From a virus: a stretch of DNA of 26,127 bases. Where the stretch lies: IMG/VR virus record IMGVR_UViG_3300009509_000148, positions 1 to 26,127 of that record; one strand, written 5' to 3'. Below, piece after piece: positions 1 to 8,321 of this stretch. Position 1 is the stretch's first letter. The number at the start of each line of letters is the position of its first letter. The notes beneath the pieces are model-generated. The model made no database searches. It saw nothing but the letters and a program-made list of their open reading frames with translations, and had not been told where the DNA came from. Both the position numbers and the translations under genes were made by a program.

Positions 1-182
1 ACCTGCTGATCGACCGCACGAAGCTCACTCGTGATCCACATGTACTGGCCGTTGATCGATTGCAACGTCGTGTTCAACGAGTTGCCAAACACGGAGACGA
101 GCTTCTGCCCAAGCTCATCAAAGACTTCTTGCTGCGTTTGGGTCTGCAACCCATCGCTACTGAGTTGGAGAGGAGTCGTCAT
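1..182 (-). CDS. Baseplate J-like (gp6-type) wedge protein, N-terminal part only
   Basis: The minus strand reads from an ATG at 182 and stays open to the left edge, giving about 60 residues that begin MTTPLQLSSDGLQTQTQQEV. The N-terminus of baseplate J/gp6-like wedge proteins in small myophages commonly looks like this. The J protein forms the ring that joins wedges and fibres around the hub. The start overlaps the stop of the gp25-like gene as ATGA, which indicates translational coupling. A gp25-like gene directly followed by a J-like gene is the standard order in contractile tails. The gene is truncated by the window edge. The family call rests on the N-terminus plus gene order. Confidence 0.7.
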   Translation of the reverse strand, partial: MTTPLQLSSDGLQTQTQQEVFDELGQKLVSVFGNSLNTTLQSINGQYMWITSELRAVDQQ

Positions 183-529
183 GAAATCACCTCAGTGAAG
201 TCGATGGGGCCATCGATAGATTCTGCCGTGCCCGTAATCGTGATTTCTCGCGTTTCCCTGTCGAGCGTGTAGTTCAACGAAACGCCAGTCACCCCAGGCG
301 TCTGGAGCACGATCTGCTCCAGAATGAAGATGATGGCGTCCGTCGTCGTTCCTGGTTGGAAGATGATCGTGTGATACGGAACGCCAGCCTTCGTGTCATA
401 CGGACTCTCACCAAGCCACGTTCGAAGACGCATTCCGATGTGTTGCGCGATGGCTTCTCCATTCTTCACGAAAACGAGATCGCCATCCTCGATGACCATG
501 TCCTGATTGCTGTCGATCTTGAGATCCAT
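179..529 (-). CDS. gp25-like baseplate wedge protein (GPW/gp25 family)
   Basis: This 116-residue protein has the size and pattern of the GPW/gp25 family: an opening of alternating acidic and hydrophobic residues (D-G-D-L-V-F-V-K-N-G at about 15-24), then a helix with AIAQHIGMRLRTWLGE (27-42), then Y-D-T-K-A-G-V-P-Y and a final beta hairpin. In T4 and related machines gp25 links sheath initiation to the wedge. The ATG at 529 has GGAG-TGAG just upstream, inside the last codons of the spike gene. The stop overlaps the next start (ATGA). No anomaly is seen. Confidence 0.85.
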   Translation of the reverse strand: MDLKIDSNQDMVIEDGDLVFVKNGEAIAQHIGMRLRTWLGESPYDTKAGVPYHTIIFQPGTTTDAIIFILEQIVLQTPGVTGVSLNYTLDRETREITITGTAESIDGPIDFTEVIS

Positions 530-530
530 C

Positions 531-1301
531 TCACTCCGAGCTTGTCTTGGCAGAGGCGGTCGAAATCACCCCGAAGTCCGTTGGCGCAATGGGAGGCACG
601 ACGCTGCCCGGTCCGAGAGTGACCATCGGCGTACCGGGAGGGGCAACATTGAAAGCCGCCGCCATCGTGGCCACGGCAGTCGTGACCATCGTGATCCAAG
701 TCGCCATCGTGGCGTCGGAAACTGTCTTGTCCGTCAGCCGAGCAACACCAAGCGCAGCCGCGCGGCCGAGTTTGATGAATGTGTCTCCATGCAAGACGGT
801 TGCCGTCTGATCCGTTGCCGGAATGATTGCATCGATGTTGTCGTGCAGGCCGGGGTGAAACACACTATCTTGCAACGTGTGCGTCGCGGCCTGGACCGGA
901 TCGACAGGCAGCACAGCCTTGCGATTGAGCCATTGCTGCAAGCCTCGGTCTTGGATGATCAACTCGCCTGTATCCTGCGGAATCAGAGGAAACGTCAAGT
1001 AACCAACGGTCGTTCTCGGCCACACGACCGGAATGTCATTCAAGATGACAGGCTGCGCTTCGACTTCTTGGTTGTTCTGATTGGGATCAGCACCCGGAAC
1101 GAGCGGATTGAGCACCTTGAGAATCTGGAGAATGTCAACGATGACCTTCGCTTTTTGCGTGGTCGCGTTGTAGGCGAGCACGGTCGCGACTGTGTTCGTC
1201 CGCAAGCTGAGCCTCAGCCTACGTCCCCAGGCTTTGAAGAGATCCTCAAGCTCCGGGGTTTCCTGAAGCTCATAGACGCCAGTGCGATTCGCCCTACTCA
1301 C
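531..1301 (-). CDS. Baseplate central spike protein (gp138/gpV-like)
   Basis: This 256-residue protein begins at a GTG at 1301 that overlaps the hub stop (GTGA). Residues of about 35-120 fit an N-terminal OB-fold spike domain: V-A-T-V-L-A-Y-N, then V-I-L-N-D-I-P-V-V-W-P, then L-I-P-Q-D-T-G-E-L-I-I-Q-D-R. The P-x-x-x-G-D/E-x-G-x-x-x-x-x-D-R pattern is typical of gp138/gpV family spikes. The C-terminus (about 195-256) is rich in Ala, Thr, Pro and Gly, is not a long beta helix, and may carry the tip. The spike sits under the hub and pierces the outer membrane. Its position between hub and gp25 supports the call. The fine structure of the tip cannot be read here. Confidence 0.75.
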   Translation of the reverse strand: MSRANRTGVYELQETPELEDLFKAWGRRLRLSLRTNTVATVLAYNATTQKAKVIVDILQILKVLNPLVPGADPNQNNQEVEAQPVILNDIPVVWPRTTVGYLTFPLIPQDTGELIIQDRGLQQWLNRKAVLPVDPVQAATHTLQDSVFHPGLHDNIDAIIPATDQTATVLHGDTFIKLGRAAALGVARLTDKTVSDATMATWITMVTTAVATMAAAFNVAPPGTPMVTLGPGSVVPPIAPTDFGVISTASAKTSSE

Positions 1302-2185
1302 AGCAGCACCGACTTCCTGGCCGAGATTTCCATCACGCTGTCGCCATCTGTCGAGCCAGAGAATGTGATGGCTTCGACTCGATGAGCCGGAGAGCCAACA
1401 GGCACGCCGAACGAATCAACGACCGAGATTTGGTGACCCGGTTTGATGTTGGGATTGGCGAGAGCAAGCACGCCGATGTTGCCGTCGTTCTCTTCCCACC
1501 AATCGAGCAAGCCAGTCGGCACGCTGAGCGGAAAAGCAAGAGGCGAGGCTGTTGCGGCGTTGCCCTTCTCCATCACGATGAAGATGCCGTTGTAGATCTT
1601 CCACTCAAGCCCAAGCGTGTCGATTAGCTCATCGAGACGGTCCTGGGGATCTCCCTGCAAGACATAGTTGTTCCATAGCTTGACGGGAAGTTGAGCAGCA
1701 CGAGCAAGAATGACGGCTTCCGATGCCGGATCGAGAGGCACCTGGAGCACGGTCGTCACCAAGTACTTGAGGATTACATCGATGGTGACATTCGCGAAGT
1801 TTTGCCCAACCGTCGCATCGCGAATCTGCTTGTTGCCATCACCCGTTTCAAACGTCGTGAGGACATCCTCCCCAACACGTTCCTCGGGAATCATCTTCCA
1901 CGCATCGCCAACGAACACACGCTCCATCAATCCGCCCCATCCGATCGAAAGCTCGATGGTGTAGCCGAAAACCTGCGAAAAGTATTTCCATGATTCGTGC
2001 ATCGCACGACGAACAGCGGGACTCAAGTTGGTCAACGTAATCGTCGCCTGATCTGCATTCGAAGACCGGGTGCGATGCACATCCCACGTCATCTTGATCC
2101 CCAGCCCATCGGTGTTGATGATGGGCGGAGGCACCTGGAGCATCAGCATGGCGCTGACTTGCAGAAACTCAGTGAACGGAGTCAC
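1298..2185 (-). CDS. Baseplate hub protein (gp27/gpD-like)
   Basis: This 295-residue protein has the hub pattern: an N-terminal beta-rich half with the [14 protein letters not shown] element (about 49-62), a G-D-A-W turn near 113, a middle region of short helices ([19 protein letters not shown], about 182-200) and a C-terminal domain with [10 protein letters not shown]. That last motif resembles the PG..v.v segment of late-control D and gp27-like hubs. The likely start is a GTG at 2185 with TTGGAG about nine bases upstream. The gene is followed without a gap by the spike gene. It is separated from the plug gene, its expected neighbour, by a plus-strand HNH gene, so the operon appears interrupted there. 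Confidence 0.75.
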   Translation of the reverse strand: MTPFTEFLQVSAMLMLQVPPPIINTDGLGIKMTWDVHRTRSSNADQATITLTNLSPAVRRAMHESWKYFSQVFGYTIELSIGWGGLMERVFVGDAWKMIPEERVGEDVLTTFETGDGNKQIRDATVGQNFANVTIDVILKYLVTTVLQVPLDPASEAVILARAAQLPVKLWNNYVLQGDPQDRLDELIDTLGLEWKIYNGIFIVMEKGNAATASPLAFPLSVPTGLLDWWEENDGNIGVLALANPNIKPGHQISVVDSFGVPVGSPAHRVEAITFSGSTDGDSVMEISARKSVLL

Positions 2186-2202
2186 GGGGTAATCTCCAAG
2201 GC

Positions 2203-2706
2203 ATGCACCCCAGGTTCAACCTCGTAGGGCAAATCTTCGGACGGCTTACAGTTGTCTCTTCGGCCGAGCGCCCCGCTGGAGTGGAAAGAAAACGACGATG
2301 GTGGTCGTGTCGGTGTACGTGTGGAAAGACGATCCTGGTTGATTCTTGTAACCTGCAAACGGGACACACCAAAAGCTGTGGTTGCTTGCTTGCAGAAGGA
2401 AGACCGCCCGTCCATGGACTCAGGCAAACTCGGGAATATCGCATCTTCCACGGTATGAAGACACGCTGCTACAACCCTCGCGCTAAGACCTTTGAGTACT
2501 ACGGAAATCGAGGCATCCGCATCTGCCAACGATGGCTTGACGATGTTCGTAACTTCATCGAGGACATGGGGCCGTGTCCCGAAGGGCACTCCATCGAACG
2601 AATCGACAACAACGGAAACTACGAGCCTGGCAATTGCCGATGGGCGAGCCGCACGGATCAGGCGCAGAACCGTCGAAAGCGAAGATGGCGTAAAAAACCT
2701 CATTAG
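2203..2706 (+). CDS. HNH homing endonuclease, insert between plug and hub genes
   Basis: This 167-residue protein lies on the opposite strand to all neighbours. Its N-terminal half has a Cys cluster (CRCTCG at about 35-40 and SCGC at about 57-60). Then comes [15 protein letters not shown], a Y[14 protein letters not shown] segment, and the core [20 protein letters not shown] with final Asn residues (Q-A-Q-N-R-R). This arrangement is typical of phage HNH enzymes of the I-HmuI/AP2-associated type that cut DNA near their own insertion site. It ends in a basic tail. Its stop overlaps the plug gene stop on the other strand by two bases. No strong ribosome binding site precedes the ATG. It is probably a free-standing homing gene, not part of virion assembly. 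Confidence 0.88.
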   Translation: MHPRFNLVGQIFGRLTVVSSAERPAGVERKRRWWSCRCTCGKTILVDSCNLQTGHTKSCGCLLAEGRPPVHGLRQTREYRIFHGMKTRCYNPRAKTFEYYGNRGIRICQRWLDDVRNFIEDMGPCPEGHSIERIDNNGNYEPGNCRWASRTDQAQNRRKRRWRKKPH

Positions 2707-3080
2707 TCTGGGAACGCCGAATCTGCGGTTTGGTAATACAAGTGCGCCCTCTCCTCGGAGAAAGCCGTAGCGTCTGGATCGATGAACGGCCCATCAACCG
2801 AAGGAGCAACAAACAGCTTGCCCTTCGGCGCTCCGATTGCACGATACGGATAGAATATGTCGATGCCCGACGACATCCCCAATCCGAGGATGAGCGCGTT
2901 GCCTTGACTGTCGTAGACATCGATGTACCAAAGCTCCGTCATGTCCGGCGGCAAGCCTGTCGAGAGATCGGGCACTTTGGTCGTGTAGAAGTCGAGCCGA
3001 AAAAGCTCACTATCCAGATTCACCTGAGTGCTCAGGTGATCTGAATCGTTCACTTGAACCGTAAGCTCACGTATCGGCAT
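2703..3080 (-). CDS. Baseplate plug protein (Pam3 gp18-like)
   Basis: This 125-residue protein has the fold pattern of the cyanophage Pam3 plug family. It opens with short polar strands ([19 protein letters not shown]), then FRLDFYTT. Next is [19 protein letters not shown] near the middle, and finally [13 protein letters not shown] with a conserved Pro-Phe-Asp. The plug is thought to close the hub beneath the tail tube. The ATG at 3080 overlaps the stop of the upstream gene (TAATG). A TTG six bases earlier is in frame but less likely. The 3' end meets the HNH gene stop for stop, suggesting that the insertion fell exactly at the gene end. Confidence 0.7.
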   Translation of the reverse strand: MPIRELTVQVNDSDHLSTQVNLDSELFRLDFYTTKVPDLSTGLPPDMTELWYIDVYDSQGNALILGLGMSSGIDIFYPYRAIGAPKGKLFVAPSVDGPFIDPDATAFSEERAHLYYQTADSAFPD

Positions 3081-3781
3081 TACCAATCCGCCGTCTGGTT
3101 GGGGTGAGTGCCCGGAGGCAACTGCTCGACGGGCGGGCTCTCTGTTCCGGCAGTCGTCACCTGACCCGCGCTCTGTTCGCCCCCTCCAGTCGTCTGGGTG
3201 TTCCCGGCATCGAGGCTATCGGTGTCTGGGAGGACGCCAGTGTTGAAGGGAGCGGCGATTCGGGCTTCCAGCACCGTAATGGTCACCGGAGTTGACTCGC
3301 CGTCTAAAGGCACCCAGGGCCTCGTGATGCTCGTGATCCAACAGCGCGCCAAGCTCACTCTCGGAGTCACGCACATAATGGGCCTGCGCAGATCTGCCAG
3401 GCGCTCAAGGTTGCCGATGCGGAGCAAGTCGAGACGAGCCCCGAAGGTCGGCAACGGAGGCAGGCCGACGATGCTCATTGGAGCACAAGCCGAAAGAACG
3501 CCTGTGATCGCAATCTGAACGAGATCCTTGTGGCAGTTGGGGGTCACGTCGCTGAAATCTTGCAGCGTGTTGGTCGTGACCCGGTACGACTGCACCTTCG
3601 ATTCGTTGTCGATCATATCCAAGGTGATGCGGAAGGGCGTCACCCCAGGCACGATGTCGATGATAGGCTCGATGGGAACAGTACAGGTCGGATCGAGACG
3701 ATAGAAGCTCGCCGTATTGACTCCGATGATTCCATCGAAGCCGCCACCGCCGCCAAAGATTGTCTGTAAGTTGGTTGGCAT
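3080..3781 (-). CDS. Baseplate or distal-tail protein following the tape measure
   Basis: This 233-residue protein is encoded directly after the tape measure gene, with overlapping stop and start (TGATG). It starts with a Gly run (FGGGGG) and a Tyr-rich turn. The central part (about 60-175) is beta-rich with an S-Y-R-V-T-T-N-T-L-Q-D motif. Such motifs are seen in Dit-like and baseplate proteins that follow the tape measure in small myophages. The last 45 residues are low-complexity (Gly, Thr, Pro, Gln, Ser), probably a flexible tail. A role connecting tube to hub is inferred mainly from position. The sequence alone gives only moderate support. Confidence 0.5.
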   Translation of the reverse strand: MPTNLQTIFGGGGGFDGIIGVNTASFYRLDPTCTVPIEPIIDIVPGVTPFRITLDMIDNESKVQSYRVTTNTLQDFSDVTPNCHKDLVQIAITGVLSACAPMSIVGLPPLPTFGARLDLLRIGNLERLADLRRPIMCVTPRVSLARCWITSITRPWVPLDGESTPVTITVLEARIAAPFNTGVLPDTDSLDAGNTQTTGGGEQSAGQVTTAGTESPPVEQLPPGTHPNQTADW

Positions 3782-5559
3782 CAGCGCACGACGTTGGTCT
3801 GGGCTGCCTGCGCAGCACGTGAAAGTCGAATGTTGAATTCACGTTTGACGGCTTTTGCTGCCTCATTCCCTATAGCGATGGGATCAGTCGTCCCCGTGAT
3901 ATTCTGAGTAATATCAAAGGTGTTGTTGGTGATATTGACCACTGCCTCGGGTTTGATGTCCTCTTCCTTGAGCTTTACCTGCCTCACGGCTTCAAGCCCT
4001 TTTAGCTCGAATCCAGGCCCGAGCGTAGTCGCGAGAAGTTGCTCAAAGCTCGTGAGAGGTCGCTCGACTGCTTCAGCACCCGCTGCTGCTGCTCCCGCTC
4101 CCTTCCCGACCGGCTTACCAACTCGGCCACGACGGATATTGGCTTTTTCGTACTGAGCAATCTCAGCATCCGATTTGCCAACACCGCGAAGAGCATCCCT
4201 CTCCAACTGAGTGAAGCGACGACCCTTGGCACCCTTGACCGTCTCATTCGCAAACTTGTCACCGTAGCGCTTGTTGCGGGCAGCAGAATCTCTCAGGTCT
4301 TTGCGCAGGATCTTGTCAACCTCAGCCTCGCGCTCCGCTGCTTGAGCTTCACGAGCAAGGCGAGCCTCTGTCTCCGCTGGAGATTCACCAGGACGCGGTG
4401 CTCCCCGGTATCGAGTCGTTTTCTCGAATGCACCAATGCCCAGCCGTCGAGCAAGAGCCATGAGCGTTTCGCTCGATTGGATGAATTCGGTGATGCGATC
4501 AATGACTTTCCCGATGGCATCGGCGATTTTCAGAATTGGGAACAAGGCCGCCGAGACCGCGTTCTTCACGTATTCCCAAGCCGGGCCGAAGTCCTCGGTC
4601 AACCTCTCATCGAGTTGCTTGATCTCCTTGAAGAAGTTTTTGAATTCAACGATGGTGTCCGCGACGACGGGCAAAAGCTCCATCATCACTTCAACAATGC
4701 TGCTCAGAATCTCAGGCAAGTCTTGCTCGATGAATTGCTCGTTCTCTCCCAACCATTCGGTGAACTTCTCGATCACATCCTCGACCACTGGAATGAGCGC
4801 CGTTGCCAAGTCGCCCTTCAACCGAGTGATGATCAGGTTGAAGTTGGTCATGGAATCTTGGAAGGCTTCCGACTTCGCAAGCTCCTCTTCGGTGAACACG
4901 TTGCCCGCAGCTTCGGCAAGCGCGTTGATTCCTTCCGTTCCTTCATTGAGCAACGGCACGAGCATCGGACCGGCTTCTTCGCCGAGCAGCTTCGCGGCGA
5001 TAGCTGCTTTCTCACCGTCATCTGCAAACGTGTTGAGAGCGTCGCCGATGATGCCTAGTTGCTCAGTGGCCGTCTTGCCCTCGATATCCTCCATGCTGAG
5101 CCCGATGGACGCGAGGGTATCTGTGAACATCTTGCCGCCACCCTGAGCAACCTCCTGCATCAAGACGCCGATTCGGCGCGATGCCTTGCTGACGGTTTCG
5201 ATGTTCGATCCGCTACGTTCGGCAGCAAATGAGAGACGTTGAAACTGCTCGGCGCCGAGACCCGATTGCTTCGCTGCCTTTGCGACTTTGTCGAGATTGG
5301 CAGTCGTCTCATTCACAAAAGAGAAGATCTCTTTGCCCGTCTTCACCACCGCAGCAGCAGCGGCCACAGCAGCAGTGGTGACGGCAGCGAAAGCAATGCC
5401 AGCACCCTTCGCAAACTTGCTGAGTTTCGAGCCACCTACCTTCTCGGCCTTGTCTGCCGAATCGGTGACGCCCTGGATCTTCTTCGCCGCCTCCTGGGCC
5501 TCATCGACCTCGACACCTATCTCGATGAGAAGCTCAGCTATGGTCTGTGCAGAGGCCAC
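3781..5559 (-). CDS. Tail tape measure protein
   Basis: This 592-residue protein starts at a GTG at 5559 that overlaps the chaperone stop (TAGTG), with GGAGGG upstream. The N-terminus (about 1-50) is helical and charged. Residues of about 52-82 form a hydrophobic Ala/Gly/Val segment, as in many tape measures. Residues 85-240 resemble tape measure repeats with LGAEQFQRLSFAAERSG and an ADDGEKAAIAAKLLGEEAGPML stretch. A Gln/Glu/Arg-rich charged middle and a C-terminal segment with NITNNTFDITQNITG complete it. At about 1.5 angstrom per residue, a rule known for tape measures, the tail would be near 90 nm. Its position after the frameshifted chaperone confirms the role. Confidence 0.9.
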   Translation of the reverse strand: MASAQTIAELLIEIGVEVDEAQEAAKKIQGVTDSADKAEKVGGSKLSKFAKGAGIAFAAVTTAAVAAAAAVVKTGKEIFSFVNETTANLDKVAKAAKQSGLGAEQFQRLSFAAERSGSNIETVSKASRRIGVLMQEVAQGGGKMFTDTLASIGLSMEDIEGKTATEQLGIIGDALNTFADDGEKAAIAAKLLGEEAGPMLVPLLNEGTEGINALAEAAGNVFTEEELAKSEAFQDSMTNFNLIITRLKGDLATALIPVVEDVIEKFTEWLGENEQFIEQDLPEILSSIVEVMMELLPVVADTIVEFKNFFKEIKQLDERLTEDFGPAWEYVKNAVSAALFPILKIADAIGKVIDRITEFIQSSETLMALARRLGIGAFEKTTRYRGAPRPGESPAETEARLAREAQAAEREAEVDKILRKDLRDSAARNKRYGDKFANETVKGAKGRRFTQLERDALRGVGKSDAEIAQYEKANIRRGRVGKPVGKGAGAAAAGAEAVERPLTSFEQLLATTLGPGFELKGLEAVRQVKLKEEDIKPEAVVNITNNTFDITQNITGTTDPIAIGNEAAKAVKREFNIRLSRAAQAAQTNVVR

Positions 5560-6247
5560 TAATACCCTCCAGTCCTGTAGCGTTCGGACTGTTCGTCGGC
5601 GTTGAACATGTCAGCATGCATCCACGATCCCCGCGCGTGCTGCATCTCCAGAAGGTCCATCAAACCTTCTAGGTCGATCTCGGTTTGGAGCTTGACGTAC
5701 ATGTCCGCATTGATTCCTTCTCGGGTATTGCACAAAGCAAAGATGTAGCCATGCACATTCGCTGGCATCAGCCCTTCATGAGATCCTCCCGCTCTCGGAT
5801 GCTTACGATAGGAAGGGAAACCCTCCACCATACGCATCAGGGGTTTTCGAAAGACACCCTCGCGACCCAAGAGAACACCTTGAACAGATGTCCATACGAA
5901 CCGGCGAAGTGATGATCGAAGGTTTCGTAGACAGAGGCTTCGACCTCTGCATCTCCGACCCTGCACTGCTTGCATCGCGTGTACCTGAGACATTCTTTGA
6001 CAATGAGTAGTCCATCGTTCTCAGCAGCGCGTTCGCTGATGTTCACCATGATGGCGATGCCGGTCTTTGGGTTCTCGACTAGCTCCTTCTGTTGCTCATC
6101 ATCCGTGTAGAAGATGAGATTCGCGACTTTGTCACCCATCAGAGAGATGAGCTTCGGTAGAAGTACAAGGCCCTCCGTTGCTGGAAAGGTCTTGCATGAA
6201 TAGTCCTTGCCGTCGATTTGCGTGAAATGCTCTTTGATAGTGCCCAC
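5559..6247 (-). CDS. Tail assembly chaperone, -1 frameshift fusion product (gpGT-like)
   Basis: The reading frame that starts at 6247 can shift by -1 on a slippery heptamer at 5846-5840 and continue through 93 further codons to a stop at 5559-5561. The predicted fusion is 229 residues. The downstream frame carries conserved-looking protein (GYIFALCNTREGINADMYVK, then D-L-E-G-L-M-D-L-L-E-M-Q) that has no convincing start of its own. Many tailed phages make such a pair to load tape measure and tube subunits. The fusion ends one base into the tape measure start. The frameshift is inferred from sequence. Its efficiency is unknown, and a downstream stimulatory structure was not identified. Confidence 0.8.
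5837..6247 (-). CDS. Tail assembly chaperone, short form (gpG-like)
   Basis: This 136-residue unshifted product begins at a GTG at 6247, with GAGAGG about a dozen bases upstream. It ends at the TGA directly after the slippery heptamer. It is an alpha/beta protein with a zinc-like Cys pair (Y-T-R-C-K-Q-C, about 90-96). It lies between tube and tape measure, where the chaperone pair of long-tailed phages is always encoded. The short form is expected to be the major product. The assignment rests on position, the frameshift arrangement and the sequence of the extension. The short form alone would not be recognisable. Confidence 0.75.
   Translation of the reverse strand: MGTIKEHFTQIDGKDYSCKTFPATEGLVLLPKLISLMGDKVANLIFYTDDEQQKELVENPKTGIAIMVNISERAAENDGLLIVKECLRYTRCKQCRVGDAEVEASVYETFDHHFAGSYGHLFKVFSWVARVSFENP
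5840..5846 (-). promoter_or_regulatory. Programmed -1 frameshift slippery heptamer
   Basis: The minus strand reads A AAC CCC TGA in the frame of the short chaperone. AAACCCC fits the X XXY YYZ rule, so both tRNAs can re-pair after a one-base slip. The zero-frame stop follows directly. Only the -1 frame continues to the stop next to the tape measure start. Confidence 0.8.
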
Positions 6248-6269
6248 GGTTGGTTTTTCCTCTCAGGGC

Positions 6270-6710
6270 TTAACTACCGATGAAGTTGGCCAGTGACACC
6301 AGGGGTACGTGTTCGACGCTCTCGAATTCGAATACCCACGCGTAGGTAGCCGCCTCCGTTCCACGCACTTCGTCAGGCTCGGTGCTGATGTAGGCGTTCT
6401 TGTAGTAGAACAACTCGCCCGATGACGTGTCTTTCACAGTCAATGTTCCCACCACGTTGCGCGACAAGCGATCGGCGGCAGCGAGGATGCGAAGCTGATT
6501 GTGTACGTCCGATTCCTGATCCACGAGAATGGTGAGCGTTCCTGATCGATCAGGATTGTAGACACGGACGATTCGCCCATTCCCCGTAGCCCGCTTGGTC
6601 CACGTGGGAGCAGAACGAGTCTCCGTGATCGTTGTTCCGGCCGCGAAGCCGGGCTTGAGATCGAGGCCATAGAATGCGGCCTCGACCCGGTCGATGGAAT
6701 ACTGTTTCAT
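6270..6710 (-). CDS. Tail tube protein (DUF3277-type)
   Basis: This 146-residue protein is a compact beta-barrel type tube subunit: it opens with YSIDRVEAAFYGLDLKPGFAAG and contains a G-R-I-V-R-V-Y-N-P-D-R-S-G-T-L-T-I segment that fits a tube inner hairpin. It ends with AYVWVF-like E-F-E-S-V-E-H. The DUF3277 family is encoded next to DUF3383 sheaths in AP22-like and Pam3-like phages, as here. The ATG at 6710 has AAAGG seven bases upstream. It is separated from the sheath stop by 31 bases and from the chaperone start by 22. Confidence 0.8.
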   Translation of the reverse strand: MKQYSIDRVEAAFYGLDLKPGFAAGTTITETRSAPTWTKRATGNGRIVRVYNPDRSGTLTILVDQESDVHNQLRILAAADRLSRNVVGTLTVKDTSSGELFYYKNAYISTEPDEVRGTEAATYAWVFEFESVEHVPLVSLANFIGS

Positions 6711-6741
6711 TGCTTACCTTTCTGTTCTTGGTCTCCCGATG

Positions 6742-8259
6742 CTAGAAATTCACGGACAGAGTCAAGTCGAGCTTCTGCACACCACCGGCAAACGTTGCCG
6801 AAGCGGTGAGAGTCAGGACTCTGGTCTGCTTGATGGCCGAAGAGATGTTCGCTGCAAGAGGAGCGACAACCTCGGGCTCTGCGTCAGGTGAGAAGTGACC
6901 AAAGGTCACGCCTTGATCGAGGCGATTCTTCACAACCGCGACGACTTGGTTGATGCCGCCGTCCGTATAGGGCACGACATTCTGAGCCACGAAGAGAGCG
7001 ATGATGTCCTCTTCAAGCCGCATCTTGATCCAGTCGATGGTCGTCTGAATGTCGATGAAGTACGGAGTCCCGTAGGCTGTCGTGCCTTTGCTCGTGAAGG
7101 AGAGGCCCTTGTTGCGCCCATACAGGTTTCCGTTCGCATCCCAGATGGCGTTCGCCTGGGCTGTCGTCACCGCATCGTAGGTGATGCCCTCAAGCTCCCT
7201 GAAAGCCCAGATGCCTCGGCCATTCGGAGCATCGAGATCCATCCCGAAGCCCGATGAGCACCACGCACCGTCGAGGTAGCCGTTCGCCGCTCCACTGCTG
7301 GTCAGGTGGTAGATCGGACCTGCCGTCCGTTTGTATCCCGCCGTCTCCAGAGTCAGGGCGACGTTGCCTGCCGTGCCGTTCAAGAAGTCGGCATCCGCGC
7401 TCTGCGGGAAGAACATGTGCGTGTCATTCGCTTCGGTCCACGCCGCCACGGTCACGATGTCCGCCTTTACGCGGCTTTGAATCGTGTGTCCGTACCAGGA
7501 CTCGGGACCAGCCACCGCAGTGATCTGATCGAGAGCATCATCCCAATCAGCATCGCCCGTGATGAAGCCCAGGTCGTACTGCGGGTTCGTACCGTAGATC
7601 GTCGTGATGCGAGCACGAATGTAGTACAGCGACGCACTTCCGTTGATCACCGATGCTGCCCAATCAGCCGGTTGCGTGAAGGTGAGCGTCTGCACGCCGA
7701 CTGCGGCAGTGAATCCCGTCGTGTTGTCGGTCACGCCCGTGAGCGCTGCCCAAGCAGCGCCGTTCCAATACTCCCACACAACGACGCCACCGACGCCCTG
7801 GACACCGCCCGTATTGTCGAAGGTGACGCCAGTGAAGGGCACGGCACTTCCGATGATGCAGGCATCCCCCGTGGCCTCCGCCGCTGGGAAGATGATCCAG
7901 TTGTTGACGGTGGCATCGTTCGCCTCCGTGGTCATGTCCACGTAGGCCGGAGCGGCATCGAATTGCCAGACCTGATCGAGCGTTCCGCCTGTTGCCGGAA
8001 TCTTGCGACCGACATAGACGGCGTCTACTGCATCATCCTGAGCAAAGCAGGAAGACATCCAGTAGTAGATTTCCGGGGCTGCGGCGAGTGTGAATCCATC
8101 GGCAACACCCTCTGCGACGCTCGCGTATGGGCCGTCTTGCCGATTGGTGGTGATATCGTGTTCAAACACACCCATGTAGTTTCCGAAGCTGAAACGCTCG
8201 GGGGCTACGGAGGTGACGTTGACGGTAACGTCAACAAATGCTGTGACTGGCGGTGCCAT
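6742..8259 (-). CDS. Tail sheath protein (DUF3383-type) with an inserted domain
   Basis: This 505-residue protein has the expected sheath C-terminal part: YFIDIQTTIDWIKMRLEEDI near 400, then V-P-Y-T-D-G-G-I-N and a terminal beta strand pair ending in L-D-L-T-L-S-V-N-F. The sheath contracts to drive the tube through the envelope. Residues of about 100-232 do not fit the sheath core. They read as a separate beta domain with V-W-E-Y-W-N-G-A-A-W and Y-Y-I-R-A-R-I, a pattern seen in phage fibres and other surface proteins. The ATG at 8259 has a purine-rich AAGGAAAAGGAAA upstream, fitting a highly expressed gene. The domain boundary is my estimate. Confidence 0.85.
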   Translation of the reverse strand: MAPPVTAFVDVTVNVTSVAPERFSFGNYMGVFEHDITTNRQDGPYASVAEGVADGFTLAAAPEIYYWMSSCFAQDDAVDAVYVGRKIPATGGTLDQVWQFDAAPAYVDMTTEANDATVNNWIIFPAAEATGDACIIGSAVPFTGVTFDNTGGVQGVGGVVVWEYWNGAAWAALTGVTDNTTGFTAAVGVQTLTFTQPADWAASVINGSASLYYIRARITTIYGTNPQYDLGFITGDADWDDALDQITAVAGPESWYGHTIQSRVKADIVTVAAWTEANDTHMFFPQSADADFLNGTAGNVALTLETAGYKRTAGPIYHLTSSGAANGYLDGAWCSSGFGMDLDAPNGRGIWAFRELEGITYDAVTTAQANAIWDANGNLYGRNKGLSFTSKGTTAYGTPYFIDIQTTIDWIKMRLEEDIIALFVAQNVVPYTDGGINQVVAVVKNRLDQGVTFGHFSPDAEPEVVAPLAANISSAIKQTRVLTLTASATFAGGVQKLDLTLSVNF

Positions 8260-8321
8260 GGTTTATTTCCTTTTCCTTGGGTTGGTGCCGTCTCTCCGGC
8301 TGTCGATTCGCACGAGGGAAA

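Noticed and set aside
4039-5058. 339-codon plus-strand open frame inside the tape measure gene
   Set aside because: It is a shadow of the minus-strand tape measure gene, with unlike-protein composition. Other long plus-strand frames at 507-1385 and 7306-8532 are rejected for the same reason.
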